64,000 bases of DNA. Origin: Sphaerisporangium rhizosphaerae. GTDB taxonomy: Bacteria > Actinomycetota > Actinomycetes > Streptosporangiales > Streptosporangiaceae. Each line of letters starts with the position of its first letter. The stretch's first letter is position 1. Of the stretch, positions 41,480 to 49,550 are shown in pieces. The notes under the pieces are model-generated. The model had not been told where the DNA came from and searched no databases. It saw only the letters and a list, made by a program, of their open reading frames with translations. The DNA lies in assembly GCF_042665155.1 (NCBI RefSeq), contig NZ_JBHTCG010000004.1:372001-436000 (forward strand), written 5' to 3'. The position numbers were made by a program, and so were the translations under genes.

Positions 41480-42139
41480 TTATGACAGCTCGGGGAACCG
41501 TTCGCGTAGGTGGGTCAGCACTGCCAGGACGCGGCGGTTGGTGTCGTCGGTGGGTGAGAGGTCGAGTTTGGCCAGGATGCTGCCGATGTGCTTGCTGATC
41601 GAGGCCTCCGACAGGACCAGCGTTTTCGCGATGGCCGCGTTGGAGTGACCTTCGGCGACCAAGGCGAGCACCTCGCGTTCGCGTTGGGAGAGGCGGGTGA
41701 TCGGGTTGTTCTGGCGGTTGAGCAGGCGGCGGACGACCTGGGGGTCGATCACGGTGCCGCCGGCGACGACGCGGCGCAGCGCGGAGACGAAGTCCTCAAC
41801 GTCGACGACACGGTCCTTGAGCAGGTAGCCGACGCCGAGCCCGCCACCGGAATCGAGGAGTTCGGCGGCGTAACCGTGCTGGACGTACTGGCTCAGTGCG
41901 ACCACGGCCAGGCCGGGATTGTCCCGGCGCAGCTGGACGGCCGCGCGTAAGCCGTCGTCCGTGAACGTCGGTGGCATGCGGATGTCGGTCACCACGAGGT
42001 CGGGTGAGTGCTCGGCCGCGGCCCGCAGAAGTTCCGTGGCGTCGCTGACGCCGGCGACCACGGTGAAGCCGAAGCGTTCCAGCAGGCCGGCCAAGCCCTC
42101 GCGCAGCAGGACGCCGTCTTCGGCCAGGACTACGCGCAT
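41480..42139 (-). CDS. NarL-family response regulator
   Basis: 219-aa regulator. Receiver phosphoacceptor is D52 (VVTDIRMPPTFTDDG, the longer loop form of the DesR/LiaR-like group), and the C-terminal LuxR helix-turn-helix is LSQREREVLALVAEGHSNAA and TLVLSEASISKHI. The ATG overlaps the end of the kinase gene by 10 bp. Cognate partner of that kinase; the divergent CPBP protease gene is a probable target. Confidence 0.92.
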   Translation of the reverse strand: MRVVLAEDGVLLREGLAGLLERFGFTVVAGVSDATELLRAAAEHSPDLVVTDIRMPPTFTDDGLRAAVQLRRDNPGLAVVALSQYVQHGYAAELLDSGGGLGVGYLLKDRVVDVEDFVSALRRVVAGGTVIDPQVVRRLLNRQNNPITRLSQREREVLALVAEGHSNAAIAKTLVLSEASISKHIGSILAKLDLSPTDDTNRRVLAVLTHLRERFPELS

Positions 42140-43446
42140 GGCAGCTCCGTCCGGATCAGGGTGGGGCCGCCGGGCGGGCTGGAGAGCAGCATTCGCCCGG
42201 CGGCGACGGCGACCCGGTCGGCGAGGCCGGTGAGACCGGTGCCGTTCGAGGGGTCGGCGCCACCTCGGCCGTCGTCGCGGATCTCGACGGTGAGCAGACC
42301 CGCGGTCTCGCGGGCGGTGACCGCGACGGCCGTGGCTCCGCTGTGTTTGGCGACGTTCGTGAGGGCTTCGGCGACGACGAAGTAGGCGGTCGCCTCGACC
42401 TGTTCCGGTGGGCGCCGAGGAAGGTCGGTCTCGACGACGACGGGGATGGGGCACTGGTCGGCGAGCTCGCGCAGCGCGGCAGGCAGGCCGAGGTCGGTCA
42501 GCACGTTCGGGCGGATGCCGTGGATCAGCTCGCGCAGCTCGGACATCAGCTGCTTGGCCTGCTGATGAGCCGTTTCGACGGCCCCGGCGGCGGGGGAGGC
42601 GGCCGGGATGTCGAGCTTGGCCAGGCCGAGCTGGAGGGTCAGTCCGACGAGCTTCTGCTGTGCGCCGTCGTGGAGGTCACGTTCGATTCGGCGGCGTTCG
42701 GCCTCGAACGCGCTGACCAGGCGGGCTCGTGACCGTGACACCTCGACGAGTTCCGCATGCAGTTCGTCGGCGGCGCCGGGGTGGAGCAGTGCCCGGGCCA
42801 CCGCGCCGTGGACGCCGGCGACAAGGGTGAGCAGGTAGGGCACGGTCACCAGGGCGGCGAAGCCGGTGATGGAGTAGGGCACGGCCTGTGGCGGCGTGGT
42901 GATGACGGTGACGCCGAAGTTGATCTCTCCGGCGGGGACCAGCCAGGGGCTCAAAGCGCACACCGCGATCAGTATGAGGACGAACGCGACCATGCTGTAG
43001 AGCGCGGGGACCACGGTCACGAGCAGGACGGCGTACGACAGTTCCCGCCAGGTCAGCGGTTGGCGGTACCAGGAGAGGCCGAACGGTACCCGGCGTACTG
43101 ACGGGACCGGCCGGTGGTCGACCAGGCGCAGCCGGACCCGTTCGGCGGCGGCCAGTGGCCGGGCCACCAGCGGCCCGAGCGCGGCTACGAGTGCGGCGCC
43201 GAGGACCAGCAGGATCAGCCCGGACGCCGGCTGTGCGGTGTTGGTGGCGACCCGCCGCGCGAGCAGCGCCCATGGGAAGGCCAGCAGTCCGAGCGGTACC
43301 GCAAGGAGCGTCGCGATCGGGACCGACGACAGGACGTACATCGCGGACCTGAGAGGCCAGACGGACATGATGAGACGCCGTGTGACGAACGCGGAGAGCG
43401 CGGTGCGGGGCGGGTTGGCGGACACAGGGATCACGCTAACCAGCAC
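42130..43446 (-). CDS. NarL-type sensor histidine kinase
   Basis: 438-aa membrane kinase. Residues 35-215 hold about six membrane helices, followed by a linker and the HisKA_3 box RRRIERDLHDGAQQKLVGL with phosphoacceptor H259. The HATPase domain contains YFVVAEALTNVAKHSGA and DDGRGGADPSNGTGLTGL. GTG at 43446 is assumed; GTGs at 43434 and 43425 are alternatives. Divergent from the CPBP gene 112 bp away. Confidence 0.92.
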   Translation of the reverse strand: MLVSVIPVSANPPRTALSAFVTRRLIMSVWPLRSAMYVLSSVPIATLLAVPLGLLAFPWALLARRVATNTAQPASGLILLVLGAALVAALGPLVARPLAAAERVRLRLVDHRPVPSVRRVPFGLSWYRQPLTWRELSYAVLLVTVVPALYSMVAFVLILIAVCALSPWLVPAGEINFGVTVITTPPQAVPYSITGFAALVTVPYLLTLVAGVHGAVARALLHPGAADELHAELVEVSRSRARLVSAFEAERRRIERDLHDGAQQKLVGLTLQLGLAKLDIPAASPAAGAVETAHQQAKQLMSELRELIHGIRPNVLTDLGLPAALRELADQCPIPVVVETDLPRRPPEQVEATAYFVVAEALTNVAKHSGATAVAVTARETAGLLTVEIRDDGRGGADPSNGTGLTGLADRVAVAAGRMLLSSPPGGPTLIRTELPCA

Positions 43447-43558
43447 GGGCGGCGGTTCCCACCGAGCCGGCCCTACACCTCAGGTATAGCCAGCCCTACC
43501 CGGAATCGGTGACCAGGGGTAGTGCCACGCGCCCGGCTCGCTGGTGTGCTTGCCGGCC

Positions 43559-44431
43559 ATGAGAGAACATCCGCTACTGACCTATTTCACGCTGTCGTAC
43601 GGCATCACCTGGCTGTGCTGGCTTCCCTACATCCTGTCCGAGACCGGGCTCGGTCTGCTGCCCATCCGCTATCCCGAGATCCTGGGAAGTTCACAGACCT
43701 TGGGGGTACTGCCCGGCGGCTACCTCGGCCCGATCACGGCCGCGTTCATCGTCACCGCCGTCGTGGACGGCCGGCCTGGGCTGCGGCGCTGGGCGAAACG
43801 GCTGGTCCGCTGGCGGGTGAGCCCGCGCTGGTACCTCGGGGTCCTGCTGGCCGTCCCGGTCGTCGCGGTCGTCTCGACGTTCCCGCTTCCCGGTGCACTG
43901 GCCGACTTCCGCATCCCCGGCGCGACCGTCTTGCTGTTGTACGTCCCGATGCTGGTCATGCAGTTCCTGACGACCGGACTGGCGGAGGAGCCGGGCTGGC
44001 GTGACTTCGCCCAGCCCAGGTTGCAGGCCCGCTACGGCCCGCTCGCCGGTTCGCTGATCCTCGGCCCGCTGTGGGGTGCGTGGCACCTGCCGTTGTTCTT
44101 CAGCGAGTGGGCCGACTGGCCCAATGTGGACTGGCTGATGATGGCGGAGTTCGTCGGCTCGGCGATCCCACTGAGCCTCGTCATGACGTGGGTGTTCAAC
44201 CGGACGAACGAGAGCCTGCCGGTCGTCATGCTGTTCCACGCCAGTGTCAACACCGTGTACTCCCTGGTATGGGAAGCATGTTTCCCGTCCTTGGACGCGT
44301 TCGGCGACAGCGTGCACACGTTGGCGATCGGCTCAGGGGTGGCGGCAGTCGTACTGCTCATCGCCACCCGGGGCCGGCTCGGCTACGAACCGATCGCCGC
44401 CAGGGAGTTCCAGAACACCGGCGCACGGTAA
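43559..44431 (+). CDS. CPBP-family (Abi/CAAX-like) intramembrane metalloprotease
   Basis: 290-aa protein with about eight membrane helices. The glutamate motif is GLAEEPGWRDFAQPRLQAR (EExxxR), followed by LWGAWHLP and FHASVNT, the histidine and Asn/His motifs of the CPBP/Rce1 family. In bacteria these are linked to bacteriocin self-immunity and surface stress. ATG at 43559, weak ribosome site. The divergent two-component system suggests envelope-stress control. Confidence 0.88.
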   Translation: MREHPLLTYFTLSYGITWLCWLPYILSETGLGLLPIRYPEILGSSQTLGVLPGGYLGPITAAFIVTAVVDGRPGLRRWAKRLVRWRVSPRWYLGVLLAVPVVAVVSTFPLPGALADFRIPGATVLLLYVPMLVMQFLTTGLAEEPGWRDFAQPRLQARYGPLAGSLILGPLWGAWHLPLFFSEWADWPNVDWLMMAEFVGSAIPLSLVMTWVFNRTNESLPVVMLFHASVNTVYSLVWEACFPSLDAFGDSVHTLAIGSGVAAVVLLIATRGRLGYEPIAAREFQNTGAR

Positions 44432-44510
44432 CGAGCCGCGTGCGGATCAGGACGCGGCGCCATCCACGCCGGTGAGACCGGCCGAGAGCGCGGTACCGGT
44501 CGGGCTGTGG

Positions 44511-45935
44511 TCACCAGGGGGACAGGATCAGGGCCTGCAATAGGAGGCCGGTGACCGCTTGGGTGGCGAGCGTGCGTCGGCCGGGGGCGTACGCGACGGC
44601 CAGGCCGATCCATATGGCGAAGGGGGTCCAGATGCGCTCCACCTCTCCTCGCGTCACTCCGCTGAGGTCCAGTGCCAGTACCGCCGCCAGGGCCGCGGCC
44701 ACGACGAAGGCGGCAGGCCGCTCCCCGAAGCGCAGGGAGGCGGCCCGGTTACCGAGGCCGAAGGCGGCGGGCCGGTCCCGGAGGGCGATGGTGGCGGGCC
44801 GGTTCGTGAGGCCGGAGGCAGAGGGTCGGTTGGTGAGGGCGACGGCGAGGCGGGGGAGGCCTGCGGCGGTGGCGGGGCCGGTGGTCAGGGCGAGCACGGC
44901 GAGGTTGGCGACCAGGAAGTACAGGTAGGGCCGGGCGGCGCCCGGGTCGGCGGCCCACTGCGCGTGGGTGGCGACCACCCCGGCGGGCCACCAGAACCCG
45001 CCGGCCGCGAACGCGGCCGTCACGGACGCCGCCCCGGCCAGCGCCGCCGTCACGGCCGGGCGCGGCAGGCGGGCGAGCACGGCGACCGTCACCGGGATCA
45101 GCAGGTAAGGGACCAGCCCGTAGCTGAGGTACGGCAGCGCGCCCAGCAGTACCCCGGCTCCCGCCGCCCACAATGTCCTGGCCGTGGTGCCCCGGCCGAG
45201 CACCAGCAGCGCGACGCCCCACGCGCCGACGCCCGCGAAGAAGGCGTCCATCGTGGTGGCGATCCACACCGATGCCGGGGTGAGGGCCAGGTAGGGCAGC
45301 GCGCGCCGGGCGGCCTGCTCCCCCGCCAGGCGGCGCACGGTCAGCCCGATCGCCACCGTGGCGGAACAGCCGGCCGCGATGACCAGGACCGCCGCCCACA
45401 GCGGCCCGCCCAGCCCCACGGCGGCCAGCGCCCAGAGCACCAGCACGGGCAGCGGCGGATGCCCGCGCACGTGCGTCGGGTACTCGCCCAGCCGCCGGGT
45501 GAAGCCCGCCAGCCAGCCGAGCGGGTCGTGCCCCACCTGCGGCAGCACGGCCAGGTACTCCTGGGGGTGGGTGAACGGCGCGGCGAGCCCGTCGCCCGAC
45601 ATCGCCAGCAGCACCGTCCACGCCAGCGCGAACCCGTAGGCCACGAGCGACGCGCGCCCGAACCCGCCCCGCCGGACCGCCCCGGGAAGAACGCGGACGG
45701 CGACGGCGGCGAGGACCGCCGCCGGGACGAGCGTGACCGTGAGGACCCGGAAGTGGGCGTGCAGCGGCGGCAGATGGTCGATGCGCAGCACGCCGAGCGC
45801 GTGCAGCACCGCGCCGGCGGCGAAGGAGGCGACGACCAGCGCGCCCCACCAGGCGAGCGCCGCCCGCGTCCGGCGTACCTCCGCGAGGGTGTCCGTGGGG
45901 CGCATGAGCATCAGGTAAGGGTGGCGCATCGTCAT
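44511..45935 (-). CDS. Polytopic membrane glycosyltransferase-like protein (GT39/GT87 type)
   Basis: 474-aa protein with ten or more membrane helices. An acidic/polar first external loop and HPQEYLAVLPQVGHDP resemble polyprenyl-phosphate-sugar-dependent (GT-C) enzymes such as mannosyltransferases, though no DxD/DE catalytic pair could be fixed. Residues about 355-405 contain a run of degenerate ~10-residue repeats (LTNRPSASG, LTNRPATIA, LRDRPAAFG, LGNRAASLR, FGERPAAF). Starts: ATG 45935, or 45929 or 45995. It lies downstream of the methyltransferase and its 5' end is in a 60-bp tandem array of methyltransferase 3' ends. Confidence 0.7.
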   Translation of the reverse strand: MTMRHPYLMLMRPTDTLAEVRRTRAALAWWGALVVASFAAGAVLHALGVLRIDHLPPLHAHFRVLTVTLVPAAVLAAVAVRVLPGAVRRGGFGRASLVAYGFALAWTVLLAMSGDGLAAPFTHPQEYLAVLPQVGHDPLGWLAGFTRRLGEYPTHVRGHPPLPVLVLWALAAVGLGGPLWAAVLVIAAGCSATVAIGLTVRRLAGEQAARRALPYLALTPASVWIATTMDAFFAGVGAWGVALLVLGRGTTARTLWAAGAGVLLGALPYLSYGLVPYLLIPVTVAVLARLPRPAVTAALAGAASVTAAFAAGGFWWPAGVVATHAQWAADPGAARPYLYFLVANLAVLALTTGPATAAGLPRLAVALTNRPSASGLTNRPATIALRDRPAAFGLGNRAASLRFGERPAAFVVAAALAAVLALDLSGVTRGEVERIWTPFAIWIGLAVAYAPGRRTLATQAVTGLLLQALILSPW

Positions 45936-46078
45936 CCGGCTTCGGGCCGGTGTTCCGCGTGACGCGGGAGCCTCAGGTCGGGGGTGGCGCGTCATCGTCC
46001 CGCCTCGGGGCGGTGGTCCGCGCGCGGGGGCCTCAGGTCAGGGTGGCGAACCATCGTCCTGCCTCGGTCCAGTGTTCG
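45910..46078. repeat. 60-bp tandem repeat, three copies, derived from the methyltransferase 3' end
   Basis: Units begin near 45910, 45971 and 46031; each has CTCAGGT or a variant, GGTGGCG, CATCGTC, GCCTCGG and GTGTTC-like segments in order. The right copy is the real end of the methyltransferase gene. The others carry EHRPEAG-like remnants and one holds the glycosyltransferase start. Confidence 0.85.
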
Positions 46079-46644
46079 GCGGACGGGAAGCCGGAGCGCC
46101 GCGCGAGGGGGCCGATGTCGTCGGCGCACACCGTCGCCCAGGTGAACCAGTCGGCGACCCGTCCGCCGTGCCGCAGCCGCACCCGGTCCACCGCGGTCGG
46201 CGTCCCCGGCGGCGCGAGTTCGGCGATGACCGCGCCGCCGGGACGCACCAGCTCGCGCAGCCGCAGCAGCAGCGCGCCGGGGTCGCCGCCGATGCCGATG
46301 TTGCCGTCGGCCAGCAGCGCCACCGCCCAGCGCCCGGTGCCGGGCAGCGGCTCGAAGACGTTCCTGCACAGGGCCGCCCCGCCGGCGCGCCGCGTGAGGG
46401 CGACCGCCAGCGGGGCGATGTCGATGCCGAGGACCGGGACGCCCCTGTGCGCGAGCGCCGTGGTCAGCCGGCCGGGCCCGGAACCGACGTCCAGCGTCGG
46501 GCCGTCGCACCGGTCCAACAGCCCCCGGTCGCCGTCGATCGGCCGCAGCCAGCGCCCGGCGGCCAGCGGCCGGACCTTGCCGTCGGAGTACTCGACGTCC
46601 ACGTCCCCTCCCTGCAGCGCCTCCTCGTACAGGGCGCCGATCAC
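46033..46644 (-). CDS. Class I SAM-dependent methyltransferase
   Basis: 203-aa methyltransferase. Motif I LDVGSGPGRL near residues 50-59 and GIDIAPLAV (motif II) define the SAM site; VRPGGAVIAELAPPG is motif III. GTG start at 46644 with GGGGAC upstream; the frame remains open to 46776 as low-complexity Pro/Arg sequence. Its promoter, about 200 bp upstream, is the same type as those of the GT2 and molybdopterin operons. I recall homologues next to molybdopterin and GT2 genes in Streptomyces. Substrate unknown. Confidence 0.85.
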   Translation of the reverse strand: MIGALYEEALQGGDVDVEYSDGKVRPLAAGRWLRPIDGDRGLLDRCDGPTLDVGSGPGRLTTALAHRGVPVLGIDIAPLAVALTRRAGGAALCRNVFEPLPGTGRWAVALLADGNIGIGGDPGALLLRLRELVRPGGAVIAELAPPGTPTAVDRVRLRHGGRVADWFTWATVCADDIGPLARRSGFPSAEHWTEAGRWFATLT

Positions 46645-47010
46645 GCGGCGTCCCCGCGTCCGGCCGAACGCCCGCCGGACCCGGTGGCCGGCGGCACGGG
46701 AATACGGCGGCCCGCGAAAGAACGGTGGTCGGGGTGAAAGTGGCGGGCCGCGGGATTTCGGGGGGCCGGCTGGCATGCCACAGGGGATTCCGGATGGCCG
46801 GCCGAGGGGTCGATCTCGATCACAGGGCGACGTTACAGCGGTGTTCGCCCGCCGATTCTTACGAATCCGTGACGTGACGTCCTGCTCGTGTTCGATAGCG
46901 GGTGACCTGCGATGACGCGGGAATACGTCAGGGCGGCGACTTTCACCCGGCCATCGCCGTCCACCGGTGCGGCCGGCGCGGATAAACGCGGGACAATACC
47001 ATCCGGCCCT
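46645..47010. promoter_or_regulatory. Region upstream of the methyltransferase, with shared-motif promoter
   Basis: 366 bp. Minus strand: GTCAC (46873-46869), five bases, CGTAAGAATC (46863-46854), 18 bases, TAACGTCG, followed by about 180 bp of low-complexity leader to the start codon. The right part, up to the cydB stop at 47011, has no gene. No terminator was recognised. Confidence 0.75.
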
Positions 47011-48048
47011 TCATTCATTACGCAGCGCCGAATCGCCCCGTTCGTGCGGCGGGCCGGTTCTGTCACGCTGGAAGGTCGCGTACAACCACCACAGGGACGG
47101 CAGGAGCAGCACGGCGCCCACGGCGAGCGCGCCCAGGGTGGCGGCCAGGACGCTGCTGGTGGCCGCGGCGTCCTCCAGCGTGACGCCGGGCAGCAGGTCC
47201 GGGTACTGGCCCACGCCCCACCCCCACAGCAGTCCGGTCACCGCCAGCGCCGCGGTGAGGCGGACGGCCAGGTAGGCGCGGCGCCACAACAACGCCAGGG
47301 AGACCAGCCCGGCGGCGACCGACAGCGCCAGCAGCGGCAGGGCCCGGCCGCCGGTGAGCTCGGCGAACAGCCGCGGCGCGTCGGCGCGCAGCACGAGCAG
47401 ACCGGCCGCCGACAGCAGCCCAACGACCGCGCCGCAGGCCAGGGCGCGCCGTCTGAACTCCTCGGCCAGGCCGTCCTCGCCGGCGCGCTGGGCGTCGCGG
47501 GTGAGGTAGACGGCGGCGAGGTAGGCGGCGGTGCCGACGGCCAGCGCGCCGGTGATCGCGGAGGTCGGGTTGAGCCAGCTCGACACGACGTTCCCCGCGG
47601 CGATGCCGGCGGGGACCCGGCCGGAGGCGATGGCGCCCGCCACCGTACCGAGGAAGAACGGGGTGGCGACCGAGGAGAAGGCGAACGCGGCGCCGAACAG
47701 GCGGCGCTGCCACAGCTCGGTGGAGACCTTGCGGAAGGCGAAGGCCGCGCCGCGCGCGATGATGCCCAGCGCCGCCAGGGTCAGCGGGATGTAGAGGGTG
47801 GAGGCGACGGCGGCGAACACCCCGGGGATGCCGGTCCACATCAGGACGATCACGAAGATCAGCCAGACGTGGTTGGCCTCCCAGACCGGGCCGATGGAGT
47901 GCTCGATCAGCTCGCGCCGGCGCCGCCCGGAGGCCGCGCCGCCGGACAGCAGGTCCCAGACGCCGCCGCCGAAGTCGGCGCCCGCGAACAGGACGTAGGC
48001 CGTCAGGCCCGCCCACATGACCCCGATCATGACCTCTGCCAGCGGCAT
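47011..48048 (-). CDS. cydB: Cytochrome bd ubiquinol oxidase subunit II
   Basis: 345-aa integral membrane protein, eight to nine helices. The start (VMIGVMWAGLTAYVLFAGADFGGGVWDLL) and HVWLIFVIVLMWTGIPGVF are the family signatures, with conserved WxNPTSAITG-type loop. It stabilises the heme-bearing subunit I in the high-affinity terminal oxidase that reduces oxygen to water. It follows cydA with a 3-bp gap in one operon. No cydDC genes are in the window. Confidence 0.96.
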   Translation of the reverse strand: MPLAEVMIGVMWAGLTAYVLFAGADFGGGVWDLLSGGAASGRRRRELIEHSIGPVWEANHVWLIFVIVLMWTGIPGVFAAVASTLYIPLTLAALGIIARGAAFAFRKVSTELWQRRLFGAAFAFSSVATPFFLGTVAGAIASGRVPAGIAAGNVVSSWLNPTSAITGALAVGTAAYLAAVYLTRDAQRAGEDGLAEEFRRRALACGAVVGLLSAAGLLVLRADAPRLFAELTGGRALPLLALSVAAGLVSLALLWRRAYLAVRLTAALAVTGLLWGWGVGQYPDLLPGVTLEDAAATSSVLAATLGALAVGAVLLLPSLWWLYATFQRDRTGPPHERGDSALRNE

Positions 48049-48051
48049 CGG

Positions 48052-49428
48052 TCACACCACTCTCTGGTCTGTCTCGTCGTGGACGTCGGGCTCCTGGGGC
48101 GCGATGGGCACGGGCCGGTCCCGGGCGAGCAGGCGCAGTACGTACACGGTCGCGACGGTGAGCACGGCGTACACCAGGCTCACCAGCACGAACCCCCACA
48201 CCAGGCCGGGCGCGGGGTTGACCGCGTCGGCGGTGCGCATCACGCGGTAGACGATCCACGGCTGGCGGCCCACCTCGGTGACGACCCAGCCGGCCTCCAG
48301 CGCCAGGACGGCGGCGACGCCCGAGACGGCGGCGGCGCGCGGGAACCACGGCGAGCGCGGCAGGTCGCGCCGCCGTATCCAGGCCAGCGCGAGCCACGCC
48401 GACAACGCGAGGAGGGCGAAGCCCAGCCCGACCATGAGCTGGAAGGCCAGGTGCACCACGTTGACCGGGGGCCAGTCGGCGACCGGCACCCGGTCCAGGC
48501 CCATGATCTCCGCGTCGGGGTCGAAGTGGGCGAGCAGCGACAGCCCGTCGGGGATCTCCAGGGCGTACCGCATCCGGTCGTCGACGGCGATGCCGCCCAC
48601 GTGCAGCGGGACTCCGCGCTGGGTGTGGAACACCCCTTCCATGGCCGCGAGCTTGACCGGCTGGTTGGAGGCGACGAAGTGGGCCGCCCAGTCGCCGACG
48701 ACGATCTGCGCCGGGGTGACCAGGGCCGCGGCCGTCAGCGGCAGCAGCAGGCCGGCGCGGTGGTACCGGTCGCGGCGCCCGCGCAGCATGGCGACGGCGT
48801 ACACGCTCGCGATGCCGAACCCGGTGACCATGAACGCGGCCAGGATCATGTGCACGGTCTGCGGCGGGGTCGCCGGGTTGAACATGGCCGCCCACGGATC
48901 CACCGCGACCACGCGGCCGCCGGCCAGGCGGAAACCGGTCGGCTGCTGCATCCAGGCGTTGGCCGTGACGACGAAGAAGGCGCTGGCCACCCCGGCGACC
49001 ACGATGGGAACGCCCGACAGCATGTGCGCGACCGGCGTCAACCGGTCCCACGCGTACAGGTAGACGCCCAGGAAGATGGCCTCGATGAAGAAGGCGATGC
49101 CCTCCAGGGAGAACGGCAGGCCGATGACCTGGCCGTAGGCGCCCATGAGCCGGGGCCACAGCAGCCCCATCTCGAAGGACAGGATCTTCCCCGACACCGC
49201 GCCGACGGCGAACAGCACGCCCATGGCCCTGGCCCAGCGGCGGGCCAGCAGCCGGTAGTGCGGGTCGCCGCGGCGGTGCCCCCGCCATTCGGCGATCAGC
49301 GTGATGGCCGGCATGCCCACGCCCAGGCACGCCAGCACGATGTGCCAGCCCAACGAGAGCGCCATCTGCATGCGGGCGGCGCCCAGGCCGGCGTCGGCGG
49401 AGTCCGCCATCACCTGCACGATCATCAT
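48052..49428 (-). CDS. cydA: Cytochrome bd ubiquinol oxidase subunit I
   Basis: 458-aa heme-binding subunit with nine helices. The N-terminal GWHIVLACLGVGMP has the heme b595 histidine; SLEGIAFFIEAIFLGVYLYAWDRL, NAWMQQPTGF and the quinol loop with GRQPWIVYRVMRTADAV are all present. The Q-loop is of the short type. GGGGAG lies just upstream of two consecutive ATGs (49428 and 49425), the second having the better spacing. First gene of the cydAB operon. Confidence 0.96.
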   Translation of the reverse strand: MMIVQVMADSADAGLGAARMQMALSLGWHIVLACLGVGMPAITLIAEWRGHRRGDPHYRLLARRWARAMGVLFAVGAVSGKILSFEMGLLWPRLMGAYGQVIGLPFSLEGIAFFIEAIFLGVYLYAWDRLTPVAHMLSGVPIVVAGVASAFFVVTANAWMQQPTGFRLAGGRVVAVDPWAAMFNPATPPQTVHMILAAFMVTGFGIASVYAVAMLRGRRDRYHRAGLLLPLTAAALVTPAQIVVGDWAAHFVASNQPVKLAAMEGVFHTQRGVPLHVGGIAVDDRMRYALEIPDGLSLLAHFDPDAEIMGLDRVPVADWPPVNVVHLAFQLMVGLGFALLALSAWLALAWIRRRDLPRSPWFPRAAAVSGVAAVLALEAGWVVTEVGRQPWIVYRVMRTADAVNPAPGLVWGFVLVSLVYAVLTVATVYVLRLLARDRPVPIAPQEPDVHDETDQRVV

Positions 49429-49550
49429 GACTCCCCGGCGCCGTGTCGGTCCACCTCGGCGGGGGACGCGCGCGGCGTCCCCCGCCTCCGCCCCTGAAGT
49501 CCTCCCCCGAGGGGGTCATCCGCGCGCGAAGCCCCCGTCCCGGGGGTGTC

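Noticed and set aside
46912..49497. Very long open frame on the plus strand opposite cydAB
   Set aside because: It is an antisense shadow caused by extreme GC3 bias; cydA and cydB on the other strand have full family signatures.
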